From CAZKVJ01 sp964556225 (GTDB taxonomy: Bacteria > Actinomycetota > Acidimicrobiia > Acidimicrobiales > Ilumatobacteraceae), in NCBI GenBank assembly GCA_964556225.1, contig CAZKVJ010000012.1, forward strand, positions 56,497 through 120,496: 64,000 nucleotides of DNA. The letters run 5' to 3'. This document shows positions 8,927-18,300 of the stretch, piece after piece. How positions within the stretch are numbered: position 1 is the stretch's first letter; each line of letters begins with the position of its first letter. The position numbers and the translations under genes are program-made. Below the pieces are notes generated by a model. It worked only from the letters and a program-made list of their open reading frames with translations. It was not told the origin of the DNA and did not search any database.

Positions 8927-8955
8927 TTGACACTGAGACGGAATCAGTCTTAATG
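8927..8955 (+). promoter_or_regulatory. Promoter and putative autoregulatory operator of the TetR gene
   Basis: TTGACA (8927-8932), 17-bp spacer, TTAATG (8950-8955). The spacer holds the dyad ACTGA (8932-8936) / TCAGT (8944-8948), placed as a repressor operator would be. The -10 is 9 nt before ATG 8965, so the transcript is probably leaderless. Confidence 0.6.
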
Positions 8956-8964
8956 TCTCACCCC

Positions 8965-9558
8965 ATGGTCTCGCCCGCAGCTTCTTCCGACGCGGAGCGG
9001 CGCATCCTCGACGCCACCAAGGCCTGCTGCGAGCGCTGGGGGTTGGCCAAGGTCACCGTCGACGACATCGCGACCGAGGCGGGCATCTCCCGGGCCACGT
9101 TGTACCGGCTCTTCCCCGGCGGCAAGGACGTGCTCTTCGACGCCATGCGGGTGCGCGAGCTGGAGGAGTTCTTCGCCCGTCTGGGCGCCCACCTCGACGG
9201 CGCCACCGACTTCGCCGACCTGCTCGAGCGCTGCGTCGTGCACGCCACCCTCGAGCTGCGCGCCGACGAGCACCTCGCGCTCATGCTCGCCGCCGAGCCG
9301 GGCGAGACGCTCAGCCAGCTCACGGTCGAAGGCCTGCCCCGCATCATGCGCGTGGCATCCATCTTCCTGACCCCCCGTGTCGAGCCGTACCTCGACCGCA
9401 CCGACGCGGCGTACCTCGTCGAGCTGCTGGCGCGCCTCGTCATCTCGTACTTCCTCGCCCCCTCGGAGCTCGTCGACTTCGGCGATCCCGAGTCCGCCCG
9501 AGCCTTCCTCGCCACCTACGTCCTGCCCACCTTCGAATCGATCACCCACAGGAGCTGA
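8965..9558 (+). CDS. TetR/AcrR family transcriptional regulator
   Basis: A one-component repressor of about 197 residues. The N-terminal helix-turn-helix is clear: AERRILDATKACCERWG ... VTVDDIATEAGISRATLYRLFPGGKDVLF. The C-terminal ligand domain resembles actinobacterial QsdR-like regulators, with ligand unknown. I prefer ATG 8965 over ATG 8953 because the upstream one lies inside the -10 element; no SD exists for either. The stop is 8 nt before the diiron protein gene, so the regulator probably controls its own operon (diiron protein, methyltransferase). Confidence 0.92.
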   Translation: MVSPAASSDAERRILDATKACCERWGLAKVTVDDIATEAGISRATLYRLFPGGKDVLFDAMRVRELEEFFARLGAHLDGATDFADLLERCVVHATLELRADEHLALMLAAEPGETLSQLTVEGLPRIMRVASIFLTPRVEPYLDRTDAAYLVELLARLVISYFLAPSELVDFGDPESARAFLATYVLPTFESITHRS

Positions 9559-9566
9559 CCGACGCC

Positions 9567-10697
9567 ATGAGCACCAACGACTACACCGACATCCTCGGTC
9601 GCGCCGAACTCAACGACATCGAGGCCATCCTCAGCGTGTCGAACACGGCGGTCGACGAGGTCGAGCACGTCGTGAAGGACAACGCCGACGCCATCTTCAC
9701 GTGGGACTACACCCTCGCCCGCCCCGCGCTGCGCAAGCTCTACGAGAAGGCCAAGACCGGGCAGTGGAACGGCACCACCGACCTGCCGTGGGACACCGAC
9801 GTCGACCTCGAGCAGGTCGTGGCCGCCGACCAGGTCGCCATCGCCGCCGGGCTCGACCCGAGCCGCTACGAGGGCACCATCGTCGAGAAGTGGGGCGACA
9901 AGGAGTGGATCGACTTCGGCATCGAGAACCGTCGCTGGACCCTCTCGCAGTTCATGCACGGTGAGCAGGGGGCCTTGCTCTGCACGGCGAAGATCACCGA
10001 GACCGTGCCGTGGTACGACGCCAAGCTGTATGCGTCCACGCAGGTGGTCGACGAGGCCCGCCACGTGGAGGTCTTCGCCCGCTACCTCGAGGAGAAGCTC
10101 GGTGGCGGCTATCAGGTGAACGCCCACCTGCGGATGCTGCTCGACGACATCGTGAACGACAGCCGCTGGGACATGACCTACCTCGGCATGCAGGTCATGG
10201 TCGAGGGGCTGGCGCTCGCTGCCTTCGGGTTCATGCACCAGATGACCGAGGAGCCGCTGCTCAAGCAGATGCTCCGCTACGTCATGAGCGACGAGGCCCG
10301 GCACGTGGCCTTCGGCGTGCTGTCGCTGAAGGAGGTCTACGAGACGATGAGCGACGCCGAGATCAAGGACCGCCAGGAGTTCGCCTACGAGGCGGCGGTG
10401 CGCATGCGCGACCGGTTCCTCTCGCAGGAGGTCTGGGAGCGCATGGGCGTGAACCCCCGCGACATCGTCCCGGTGGTCCTGCAGGACCCGACCCGGGACA
10501 TGTTCCAGCAGATGCTGTTCTCCAAGATCGTGCCGAACTGCAAGAAGCTGGGTCTGCTCGACCGCAACGAGTCCTGGCTGCGGCACCGCTTCGAGGAGAT
10601 GGGGGTCATCCAGTTCGAGGACTGGGAGAACACCGGCGACGAGTACCTCAAGTTCGAGCTCGGCAAGGACGTGCCGGCCCCCATCGCCGGCACCTGA
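9567..10697 (+). CDS. Ferritin-like diiron protein (R2/AurF-like oxygenase family)
   Basis: A cytosolic helical diiron protein of 376 residues. The ligand pattern is complete: Glu133 (MHGEQGA), Glu163 and His166 (VDEARHV), Glu213 (MVEGLAL), Glu243 and His246 (SDEARHV), i.e. E-ExxH-E-ExxH as in ribonucleotide reductase R2-like and arylamine oxygenases. No R2 radical tyrosine could be assigned. A paralogue of similar layout is at 51038-52099. The substrate is unknown; oxidation of a small organic molecule is the likely role. It sits between the TetR and methyltransferase genes with gaps below 10 nt. Confidence 0.88.
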   Translation: MSTNDYTDILGRAELNDIEAILSVSNTAVDEVEHVVKDNADAIFTWDYTLARPALRKLYEKAKTGQWNGTTDLPWDTDVDLEQVVAADQVAIAAGLDPSRYEGTIVEKWGDKEWIDFGIENRRWTLSQFMHGEQGALLCTAKITETVPWYDAKLYASTQVVDEARHVEVFARYLEEKLGGGYQVNAHLRMLLDDIVNDSRWDMTYLGMQVMVEGLALAAFGFMHQMTEEPLLKQMLRYVMSDEARHVAFGVLSLKEVYETMSDAEIKDRQEFAYEAAVRMRDRFLSQEVWERMGVNPRDIVPVVLQDPTRDMFQQMLFSKIVPNCKKLGLLDRNESWLRHRFEEMGVIQFEDWENTGDEYLKFELGKDVPAPIAGT

Positions 10698-10703
10698 GCC
10701 CCG

Positions 10704-11510
10704 GTGCGGTGCGACCCGGTCCAGTGGGACCCGGACCAGTACCGACGCTTCGCGGCTGAGCGCGCCCAGCCGTTCCACGACCTGCTGTCGCTCGTTCGGC
10801 CCGCGCCGATCGCTCGGGCGGTCGACCTCGGCTGCGGCGACGGCGCGCTGACCGCCCTCGCCGCCGAGCGGCTCGGCATCGGCGAGATGGTCGGGTCCGA
10901 CACGTCGCTGGAGATGCTCGGCGAGGCGCAGGCGCACACCCGCCCAGGGCTGCGGTTCGAGGCCGGCGACCTCGCCGCGTGGACCTCGCCGCACGACGTC
11001 GACTTGGTGCTGGCCAACGCCAGCCTGCAGTGGGTGCCCGACCACGCCGGCGTCCTCACCCGCTGGGTGGCCGCCCTCGCACCGGACGGGCAGCTCGCGG
11101 TGCAGGTGCCCGCCAACAGCAGCCACCCGTCCCACCTGGCCATCACGGAGGTCGCGGGTCGTGAGCCGTACGCCACCGCGCTCGCAGCCGTGGGCGGCCC
11201 ACCCCCGGATCCGGTCGCGGCCAACGTGCTGGCGCCGGAGGCCTACGCCCGGCTGCTGTTCGAGCTGGGTTGCGCCGAGCAGCACGTGCGCCTGCAGGTC
11301 TACGGCCATGTCCTGTCCGAGACCGCCGAGGTGGTCGAGTGGGTGCGTGGCACCAACATGCGCCGGATCCTGACGCTGCTGCCCCCCGAGCTCCAGGAGC
11401 GCTTCATCGCCGACGTCCGGGCCCGGCTGATCGAGGTCGAGGGCGACCACCGGCCGTACTTCTACGCCTTCCGCCGGATCCTGCTGTGGGGACGCCTGCC
11501 GGGCGGGTGA
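10704..11510 (+). CDS. SAM-dependent methyltransferase, trans-aconitate methyltransferase-like
   Basis: A class I methyltransferase of 268 residues starting at GTG 10704, 6 nt after the diiron gene. SAM motif I is AVDLGCGDGALT, followed by the acidic motif GSDTSLEMLGEAQ and the family's LVLANASLQWVPDH. The overall pattern (WDPDQYRRFAAERAQPF at the N-terminus, C-terminal FYAFRRILLWGRLP) is that of Tam, which methylates trans-aconitate. Operon position suggests it could instead modify the product of the diiron enzyme. Family assignment is strong, substrate moderate. Confidence 0.88.
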   Translation: MRCDPVQWDPDQYRRFAAERAQPFHDLLSLVRPAPIARAVDLGCGDGALTALAAERLGIGEMVGSDTSLEMLGEAQAHTRPGLRFEAGDLAAWTSPHDVDLVLANASLQWVPDHAGVLTRWVAALAPDGQLAVQVPANSSHPSHLAITEVAGREPYATALAAVGGPPPDPVAANVLAPEAYARLLFELGCAEQHVRLQVYGHVLSETAEVVEWVRGTNMRRILTLLPPELQERFIADVRARLIEVEGDHRPYFYAFRRILLWGRLPGG

Positions 11511-11560
11511 CACTGCATCTGTCGGCGGCGCCTAGCGGTCGCTCGATACGATCGGTGCCG

Positions 11561-12178
11561 ATGCCGCATCGCAGCGACCCTCGGTTCCTCACGTTCCACG
11601 CGCTGCGCATCAAGGGCTTCGCCAAGGCCGAGACGCTCGCCGAGCTGACCGACCTCCCGCTGTCCGACGTCGAGATCCACCTCGAGCAGCTCCACGCCTC
11701 CGGGTTCGTGGCGTTCCGCGAGGCACGTGCCCTCTGGCAGCTCACCCCGGAGGGCCGGGCGGCGCACGCCATCGAGCTGCGCGGCGACGTCACCCACGAG
11801 GTCGCCGCCGACCTGCACGCGCTGTACGTCCCGTTCCTCTCGCTCAACGACTCGTTCAAGCAGCTCTGCGGCGACTGGCAGCTCCGTGACGGCGGCCCCA
11901 ACGACCACTCCGACGAGGCCTACGACCGGGCCGTCGTCGGCCGACTCGTCGAGCATGACGCCCAGGCCGTCGCCCTCACCGCCGCCATGGGTGAGGTCCT
12001 GGCTCGCCTCGCGCCCTACGCGCCGCGCCTGCGCTCGGCCTGCCAGCGGGTGGTCGACGGCGAGCGCAGCCTCTTCACCGGGGTCATGTGCGGCAGCTAC
12101 CACGACGTGTGGATGGAGCTGCACGAGGACCTCATCCTCAGCCAGGGCATCGACCGTGCCAAGGAGGGCTCGTTCTGA
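11561..12178 (+). CDS. Winged-helix (MarR-like) transcriptional regulator
   Basis: A 205-residue protein with an N-terminal winged helix (FLTFHALRIKGFAKAETLAEL ... VEIHLEQLHASGFVAFRE ... WQLTPEGRAAH) and a helical C-terminal domain of unknown ligand (FLSLNDSFKQLCGDWQLRD). ATG 11561 is chosen over longer in-frame starts because the upstream extension overlaps the methyltransferase and TACGAT (11547-11552) sits 8 nt before this ATG, giving a leaderless start. The stop overlaps the dapA start by one base (TGATG), so dapA expression may depend on this regulator's transcript. Confidence 0.8.
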   Translation: MPHRSDPRFLTFHALRIKGFAKAETLAELTDLPLSDVEIHLEQLHASGFVAFREARALWQLTPEGRAAHAIELRGDVTHEVAADLHALYVPFLSLNDSFKQLCGDWQLRDGGPNDHSDEAYDRAVVGRLVEHDAQAVALTAAMGEVLARLAPYAPRLRSACQRVVDGERSLFTGVMCGSYHDVWMELHEDLILSQGIDRAKEGSF

Positions 12179-13092
12179 TGGCTCGATTCGGCCGGGTGGC
12201 CACCGCGATGGTCACGCCCTTCGACGACGACGGCGCGCTCGACCTCGACGCCGCTCGCGACCTGGCGCGCTGGCTGGCCGACCACGGCAACGACGCCCTG
12301 GTCGTGTCCGGTACCACTGGCGAGGCGTCCACGCTCACCGATGACGAGAAGCTCTCGCTGTGGGCGGCGGTCGCAGAGGCGGTCACCATCCCCGTCGTGG
12401 CCGGCAGCGGCAGCAACGACACCGCCCACTCGGTGCACCTGACCGCCGAGGCTTCCAAGCTCGGCGTCGCTGGGATCCTGGCCGTGTGCCCGTACTACAA
12501 CCGCCCGTCCCAGTCGGGCATCGCCGGCCACCTGCGCGCCATGGCCGAGGCGACCGATCTTCCCGTCGTGGTCTACGACATCCCGGTGCGCACCGGGCGC
12601 AAGATCGCCACCGCCACCCTGCTGCGCCTCGCCCACGAGGTGCCCAACATGGTGGGGCTGAAGGACGCGGCGGGCAACCCGGGTGAGACGGCGGCGGTGG
12701 TCGCGTCGGCGCCGGCCGGCTTCGAGGTGTACAGCGGCGACGACTCGATGACCCTTCCCCTGCTGGCCGTCGGGGCGGTGGGGGTCATCGGCGTGGCCAC
12801 CCACTGGACCGGCGACGACCACCAGCAGCTGTTCGAGCGGTGGCAGGCCGGCGACCCTGAGGGAGCGCGCACCGTGAACGCTCGCCTGCTCGCCAGCTTC
12901 GCCTACGAGACCGGTGAGGACGCTCCCAACCCGATCCCGACGAAGGTGATGATGAACCTCCTCGGGTTGCGGGTCGGCCAGGCCCGGCTCCCGATGGGGC
13001 CGCCGCCGGACGGGCTCGAAGAGCGCGCCCGAGAGATCCTCGCCGACCTCGACCGCTGGCGCCAGGCGTTCCCCGGACGGCCGGTGCGCTGA
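12178..13092 (+). CDS. dapA: 4-hydroxy-tetrahydrodipicolinate synthase
   Basis: Condenses pyruvate with aspartate semialdehyde, the first committed step of diaminopimelate/lysine synthesis. The protein has 304 residues. Hallmarks: GTTGE (45-49), Tyr133 in VVYDIPVRTG, and the Schiff-base Lys162 in GLKDAAGN. It is translationally linked on both sides by TGATG overlaps: with the upstream regulator (12176-12180) and with rnj (13090-13094). The dapA-rnj pair is conserved in actinobacteria. Confidence 0.97.
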   Translation: MARFGRVATAMVTPFDDDGALDLDAARDLARWLADHGNDALVVSGTTGEASTLTDDEKLSLWAAVAEAVTIPVVAGSGSNDTAHSVHLTAEASKLGVAGILAVCPYYNRPSQSGIAGHLRAMAEATDLPVVVYDIPVRTGRKIATATLLRLAHEVPNMVGLKDAAGNPGETAAVVASAPAGFEVYSGDDSMTLPLLAVGAVGVIGVATHWTGDDHQQLFERWQAGDPEGARTVNARLLASFAYETGEDAPNPIPTKVMMNLLGLRVGQARLPMGPPPDGLEERAREILADLDRWRQAFPGRPVR

Positions 13093-14753
13093 TGGCCGCC
13101 CCCGTTCGCATCTCGTTCCTCGGCGGTCTCGGTGAGATCGGCCGCAACTGCATGGCCGTCGAGCACGACGACCGGGTGCTGCTCATCGACTTCGGGCTGA
13201 TGTTCCCAGACGCCGACATGCACGGCATCGACCTCGTGTTGCCCGACTTCACGTGGCTGCGCGACAACGCCGAGCGCATCGTCGGCCTGGTGGCCACCCA
13301 TGGCCACGAGGACCACGTGGGCGGGCTGCAGTTCCTGTTGCGGGAGCTGTCGTTCCCCATCTACGGCTCACCGGTCACGCTGGGGCTGGCCAGAAACCGC
13401 ATCGAGGAGGCCGGCCTGCTCGAGCGCACCGAGCTGGTGGTGGTGGCCGACGGCGAGCGCCTCCAGATCGGACCGTTCGACGTGGAGTTCATCCCCGTCA
13501 CCCATTCGGTGCCCCATGCCCACGCGGTCGCGCTGCACACTCCGCAGGGCGTCATCCTCCACAGTGGCGACTTCAAGCTCGACCTCACCCCCGTCGATGG
13601 TCGCCGCACCGACCTGGCGCGTCTCGGTGCGCTGGCCTCCGGCCCGGGCGTGCGCCTGCTGATGGCCGACTCCACGAACGCCGAGGAGAAGGGCTACGCG
13701 CCGAGCGAGCGCGAGGTGGGCGGCGTGCTGCGCCAGCTGTTCGCCGAGCACAGCGGCCGGCGGATCATCACAGCCAGCTTCGCCAGCCACATCCACCGCA
13801 TCCAGCAGATCATCGAGGCCGCCGTCGCCACGGACCGGGTGGTGGCCACGCTCGGGCTGTCCATGCGCAAGAACGTCCGCATGGCCCGTGACCTGGGTCT
13901 GCTGAAGGTCCCCGACGCCTCGATGGTCGACATCGACGACATCGACTCCTATCCGCCGGAGCGGGTGTGTGTGATCTCCACCGGCAGTCAGGGCGAGCCG
14001 ATGTCCGCGCTGTCGCTGCTGGCCCGGGGCGAGAACCGCTGGGTGAAGGTTGGCGAGCACGACACGGTGATCCTGTCCAGCCACGCCATCCCGGGGAACG
14101 AGTTCAACGTCAACCGGGTGATCGACGGGCTGCTACGGGCCGGGGCCGAGGTGGTGCACAGCGGCGTCGCCGACGTGCACGCCACCGGACACGCCCAGGC
14201 CGACGAGCTGAAGACGTACCACTCGATCGTGAAGCCGGAGTGGTTCGTGCCGATCCACGGCGAGTACCGGCACATGGTGGCCCACGCTCGCCTTGCCGAG
14301 CTGATGGGGGTCGAGCGCTCCCACATCATCGTCTGCGAGGACGGCGACGTGGTCGAGCTCACCGACGATGGTCTCGAGCTGGCGGGCCGCGTCCCCGCCG
14401 GCCTGCTGTACGTCGACGGGATCGTGGGCGATGTCGGGTCCGGGGTGCTACGCGACCGGCGGGTGCTGGCCGAAGAAGGCGTCGTCGTGGTGGTGGTCAC
14501 CGTCGACACGCAGACCGCGAAGGTGCTCGTCGGGCCGGAGATCATCACCCGCGGGTGGGTGTACGCCCCCGAGGCCGAGGACCTGCTCGACGAGGCGTGC
14601 GACACGGTGGCCGCGGCGGTCGAGTCGGCCCTGGGGGCCGGGGTGCGAGACGTGGAGAGCCTCGAGCGCGAGGTGCGCCGGGCGGCGGGCAAGTTCGTGA
14701 GCACGCGGACCAAGCGTCGCCCGATGATCGTGCCAGTGGTGATGGAGGCGTGA
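13092..14753 (+). CDS. rnj: Ribonuclease J
   Basis: An mRNA- and rRNA-processing exo/endoribonuclease, cytosolic, 553 residues. The metallo-beta-lactamase zinc motif is HGHEDH (His70, His72, Asp74, His75). The beta-CASP insert holds ISTGSQGEPMSALSLLARG, and the C-terminal domain has HIHGEYRHMVAHARL-type features (FVPIHGEYRHM). Start ATG overlaps the dapA stop by one base. Downstream the conserved order would continue to ftsK, but two genes and the SARP receptor intervene. Confidence 0.97.
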   Translation: MAAPVRISFLGGLGEIGRNCMAVEHDDRVLLIDFGLMFPDADMHGIDLVLPDFTWLRDNAERIVGLVATHGHEDHVGGLQFLLRELSFPIYGSPVTLGLARNRIEEAGLLERTELVVVADGERLQIGPFDVEFIPVTHSVPHAHAVALHTPQGVILHSGDFKLDLTPVDGRRTDLARLGALASGPGVRLLMADSTNAEEKGYAPSEREVGGVLRQLFAEHSGRRIITASFASHIHRIQQIIEAAVATDRVVATLGLSMRKNVRMARDLGLLKVPDASMVDIDDIDSYPPERVCVISTGSQGEPMSALSLLARGENRWVKVGEHDTVILSSHAIPGNEFNVNRVIDGLLRAGAEVVHSGVADVHATGHAQADELKTYHSIVKPEWFVPIHGEYRHMVAHARLAELMGVERSHIIVCEDGDVVELTDDGLELAGRVPAGLLYVDGIVGDVGSGVLRDRRVLAEEGVVVVVVTVDTQTAKVLVGPEIITRGWVYAPEAEDLLDEACDTVAAAVESALGAGVRDVESLEREVRRAAGKFVSTRTKRRPMIVPVVMEA

Positions 14754-14790
14754 GCCGGAATCACCTGGCGGGAACGGTCATGGAGGCGTA

Positions 14791-15321
14791 GTGCGCCTCG
14801 TGCGGGTCGCGGCGCTCGGCGCCGCGGCACTGGTTCCGATGCTCGGCGCCTGCGGGTCCGACGACGATCCGGCCCTGCGGGTCGATCTCGTCGACGACGC
14901 CGTCGCCGCCGTGGAGGCCGAGCTCGGTGGTCCGCAGCAGTACTTCGAGATCAACGCCACGCCGGACCTGGTGAACCTGTACGTGGCAGATGACGCTGCC
15001 GCGCGGGCGACCTCGTACATCTACCGCCCGGACGGCACGCTCGATCCGCCGGTCGGGCCCGGCGCGGCGGAGGGCGAGACGTTCGGCGCCGACGCGATCG
15101 ACGTCGATGAGGGCAGCGTGCTCGACGATGTCCTCGCCGAGCTGTCGGAGTCCGTCCCTCTGGCCTTCGCCATCACGGGCACGGCTGCCGGCGCGGTCCA
15201 GTACCAGGTGATCCTGCAGTCCCTGCGTGGGGGCCGCCTCGCGGTCTACGTCGGCGGGGACGGCACCATCCTCGGCAGCGACGTGCTCGAGCAGCCGACC
15301 CCCACCACCACCGAGAACTGA
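14791..15321 (+). CDS. Small secreted lipoprotein, unknown function
   Basis: I do not recognise a family. The protein has 176 residues with a lipoprotein signal (lipobox MLGAC, Cys21) and an acidic stretch after it. The mature part is a mixed alpha/beta sequence with no Cys, ending in a Thr-rich tail (PTPTTTEN). GTG 14791 has GGAGG 11 nt upstream. It lies 37 nt after rnj and could be cotranscribed with it. The stop is part of a 13-bp inverted repeat shared with the converging SARP receptor gene. Confidence 0.8.
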   Translation: MRLVRVAALGAAALVPMLGACGSDDDPALRVDLVDDAVAAVEAELGGPQQYFEINATPDLVNLYVADDAAARATSYIYRPDGTLDPPVGPGAAEGETFGADAIDVDEGSVLDDVLAELSESVPLAFAITGTAAGAVQYQVILQSLRGGRLAVYVGGDGTILGSDVLEQPTPTTTEN

Positions 15322-15364
15322 CCGGGGGTCATCTCGCAGGGAGCGATCTTTCCCGGTCAGTTCT
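15314..15364. terminator. 13-bp inverted repeat spanning both converging stop codons
   Basis: 15314-15326 and 15352-15364 are perfect reverse complements (13 bp). Each arm contains the stop codon of one of the two converging genes (TGA 15319-15321 on plus; TGA at 15359-15357 on minus). A short TTT precedes the right arm. Likely a bidirectional terminator. Confidence 0.75.
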
Positions 15365-18300
15365 TGATGATGATCGAGTCGCCGGCGGTGATGGTGCCGT
15401 CGAACCCCGTCGCCGACGGGAAGCACCGGAACGTGAGCTGCCAGTCACCGGCCGGATCCGAGAACAGACCGAGGTGGCCCTCGTTGGTCGAACCGGCGCG
15501 GGCGGACACGCCGATCATCGCGTAGGACGCGGGGTCGGTGAGCTCGACGCGAGCTTCGGTGCCGCTCCGGTTGTCGAACACGACGTGCACCAGCGTGGCG
15601 TCGCCAACCTCGGACGGTCCGTCGTAGGAGCAGGTGCGGCCGTCGAACGTGACGGTCGCCTCGGCACCGATCTCGCCCTCGAGCCCGAGGGGGACACTGA
15701 GCGGCTGTGACGGCGCGTTCGGGACCTCGACGCGGCCGCCGGCGACCTCGGACCGAAGCCTCTCGAGCCGCGCCAGCACCGTGGGGGACAGGTGGTTGCC
15801 CGAGTGGCTCAGCCCGACCGCGCCGTCCGCGATGCCGTACACACGGTTGCCGGGATCGACCCCGCCGTCGTACCAGTCGTCGATGATGCGCTGCATCACC
15901 TCGTCGTAGCGCTTGACCATGGAGGTGAGCACGTAGGGCCGCAGCGCTTCGGGCGCAGTGATGTACTCGTCGGCATCGACGCCCACGCCCCACACCTGAC
16001 CGTGACCAGCATCGTCCCAATCCGCTGCGGCGCGGAACGTGCCCTCACCTGAGAGCCCGGCGGCGGTGAAGACCACGTCGGCGCCCTGCTCGAACATCCA
16101 GGTCGCCAGCTCGTGGGCCCCCTGAGGGTCGGTCCAGCCACCGTACGGCCCTGGCTCGAGGTAGCTCGCCAGGATCCGGACCTGCGCGTCGACAGCCAGA
16201 GCACCAGCCTCGAAACCGGCACGGAACCACTCGAGCTGGGAGATCTGCTGGCCGCCGATGAAGCCGATGGCGCCCGTCCGCGATGTCAGCGCGGCGGCGG
16301 CGCCGGCGAGGTACGACCCCTCGTTGACGGCGATGGAGAAGGTGGCGACCCCGGGCAGCGCCCGGCGCGGCTCGCCGACGATCCAGTCGGCATGGGGGTG
16401 ATCGGCGATGACCTGGGGGAGGTCCTCCACCTGTGGGTCGAGACCGCCCACGATCACCAGGTCCACCGTGTCGGCCATCTGGCCGAGCTGGTCGGCGGCA
16501 TCGGAGAAGGCGATCGGCATCTCGACGGCCGCGAACCCGTGCTCGACCTGGGCCTGGCGGAACCCGCCCAACACGAGGTCGTCGATGTTGCTGCCGCTGG
16601 CGAACCCGTACAGCCCGATGGTTGGGGTCGCCTCGGCCCGGTTCGTCACCACGATCGCCGCTGCGGCGGCTGCAACGGTCACGACCGACGCCGCCAGTGC
16701 CCAAGTGCGACGGGTGGCCCGGCGCTGCAGCCGGGCCTGCTCGCTCAGGCGCTCGGCGGCCTCGCGCTCGGCGGCTTCGCGTCTGGCGATGGAGGCGTCG
16801 AGATACTGGCGCTCGAGCCCGGCGAGACGGAAGGTCGACGACTGGCTCCACCGCTCGTACTCGGCGAGGCGGCCGCCGGTCAGCAGGTACTCCGGGTCGC
16901 GCCCGGCGGCGAGCCACTCGTCGACGGCGCCGGTGAGCGCCCGGTGCACGCGCAGGTCCGCTCGTCCCTCGTCGAGCCAGCGCCGCAGGCGGGACCACTC
17001 GCGCAGCAGCGCCTCGTGAGCGACCTCGATGGTGGGCGCGCCCGTGCTCGGATCGCGGTCCACGAACAGCAGGCGATGGCGCGTGAACGCCTCGATCACC
17101 GACTGGAGTGCCACGAGGTCGACCTCGAGCGAGGTCAGCTCCGACGCTGGCACTCGACGGCGGGCCTCGAGGTCGCCGTCGATGGTGACCAGTCGCAGTG
17201 CGAGCTGGCGGGCGGCGTCGCGCTGGGCGTCGTCGAGGTGCTCGTACAGCTCGTCGGCGCGCCCGGCGACGACGAGCCGCAGGCCCCCCAGCTGCTGGTA
17301 GCGCTCGAGCGTGAGCGTGTCGCGATTGCGGCGATCGAAGAGCTCAGTGAGGGCGTACTGGAACAGCGGCAAGGCGTTTGGCTGCCGGCGTACATCGGCC
17401 ACCAGCTCGGCCACCAAGCGGGGCTCGATGCCGACGCCTTGGCGATCGAGCGGACGCACGGCAGCCGCCTCCAGCTCGTCGGGGGTGAGGGGCATCACGT
17501 GCACCACCGACCGTGTGAACGCATCGGCGAAGTCGTCGTGCAGCAGTGGCCGGTCATAGAAGTCGGCCCGGAGCGCGACCAACAGCTGGATCCTCGATCC
17601 GGGTTCGTTCGCGAGGACCGCCAGCGCGGCGAGGAAGGCGGCGCGCTCGTCCTCGGACGCCGACGTGAACACCTCCTCGAGCTGGTCCACGACGATCACC
17701 AGCCGGGTGCGCTCATCGACGAGCCGCGACGCGGCGCGCAGCACGCCCGTGGGCCCGTCGCGGAGCTGGGACATCATCGCCGCCGACATCGAGCCCACCC
17801 GCTGCAGGGCCACCTCGAGGTGGGCGTAGGGATGGGCGCCTGGCTGCATGGTGGTGACGAGGAACCGGTCGGGGCCGTCGCGATCGCGCAGGCGGGGGAC
17901 GATGCCGGCGTGGAGCGCGCTTGACTTGCCGGCGCCGCTCGGGCCCACCAGCGCGACCAGCGGGGTCCCGGACCGCAGCGCGCTGATCACCTGCTCGCAG
18001 AGCGCGTCGCGCCCGAAGAAGTCGTCCCGGTCCTCCTCGCCGAACGGCTGGAGCCCTTTGAAGGGGTTCTCGGCCGGGCCGATGACGGCGCTCAGCTCCG
18101 GGTCGGGATGCGCCACCGCCAGCTCGAGCCCGGGGTCCTGCACCAGGATGCGTTCCTCGAGCCGCCCGAGGGCTGGGGAAGGCTCGATGCCCAGCTCCTC
18201 GTTGAGGATGACCCGGGTGGCCTGGTAGGCGCGCAGCGCGTCGGCTTGGCGACCGCTGCGGTACAGGGCGAGCATCTGCAAGGACCGCAGCTCCTCGCGG

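Noticed and set aside
14745..14790. Near-duplicate ATGGAGGCGT words at the rnj end and before the lipoprotein gene
   Set aside because: A 10-base match that also supplies the SD; too short to call a duplication.
16113..17924. 603-residue plus-strand open frame
   Set aside because: It is antisense to the SARP receptor, which has clear domain motifs; the composition is that of a G+C-rich shadow frame.
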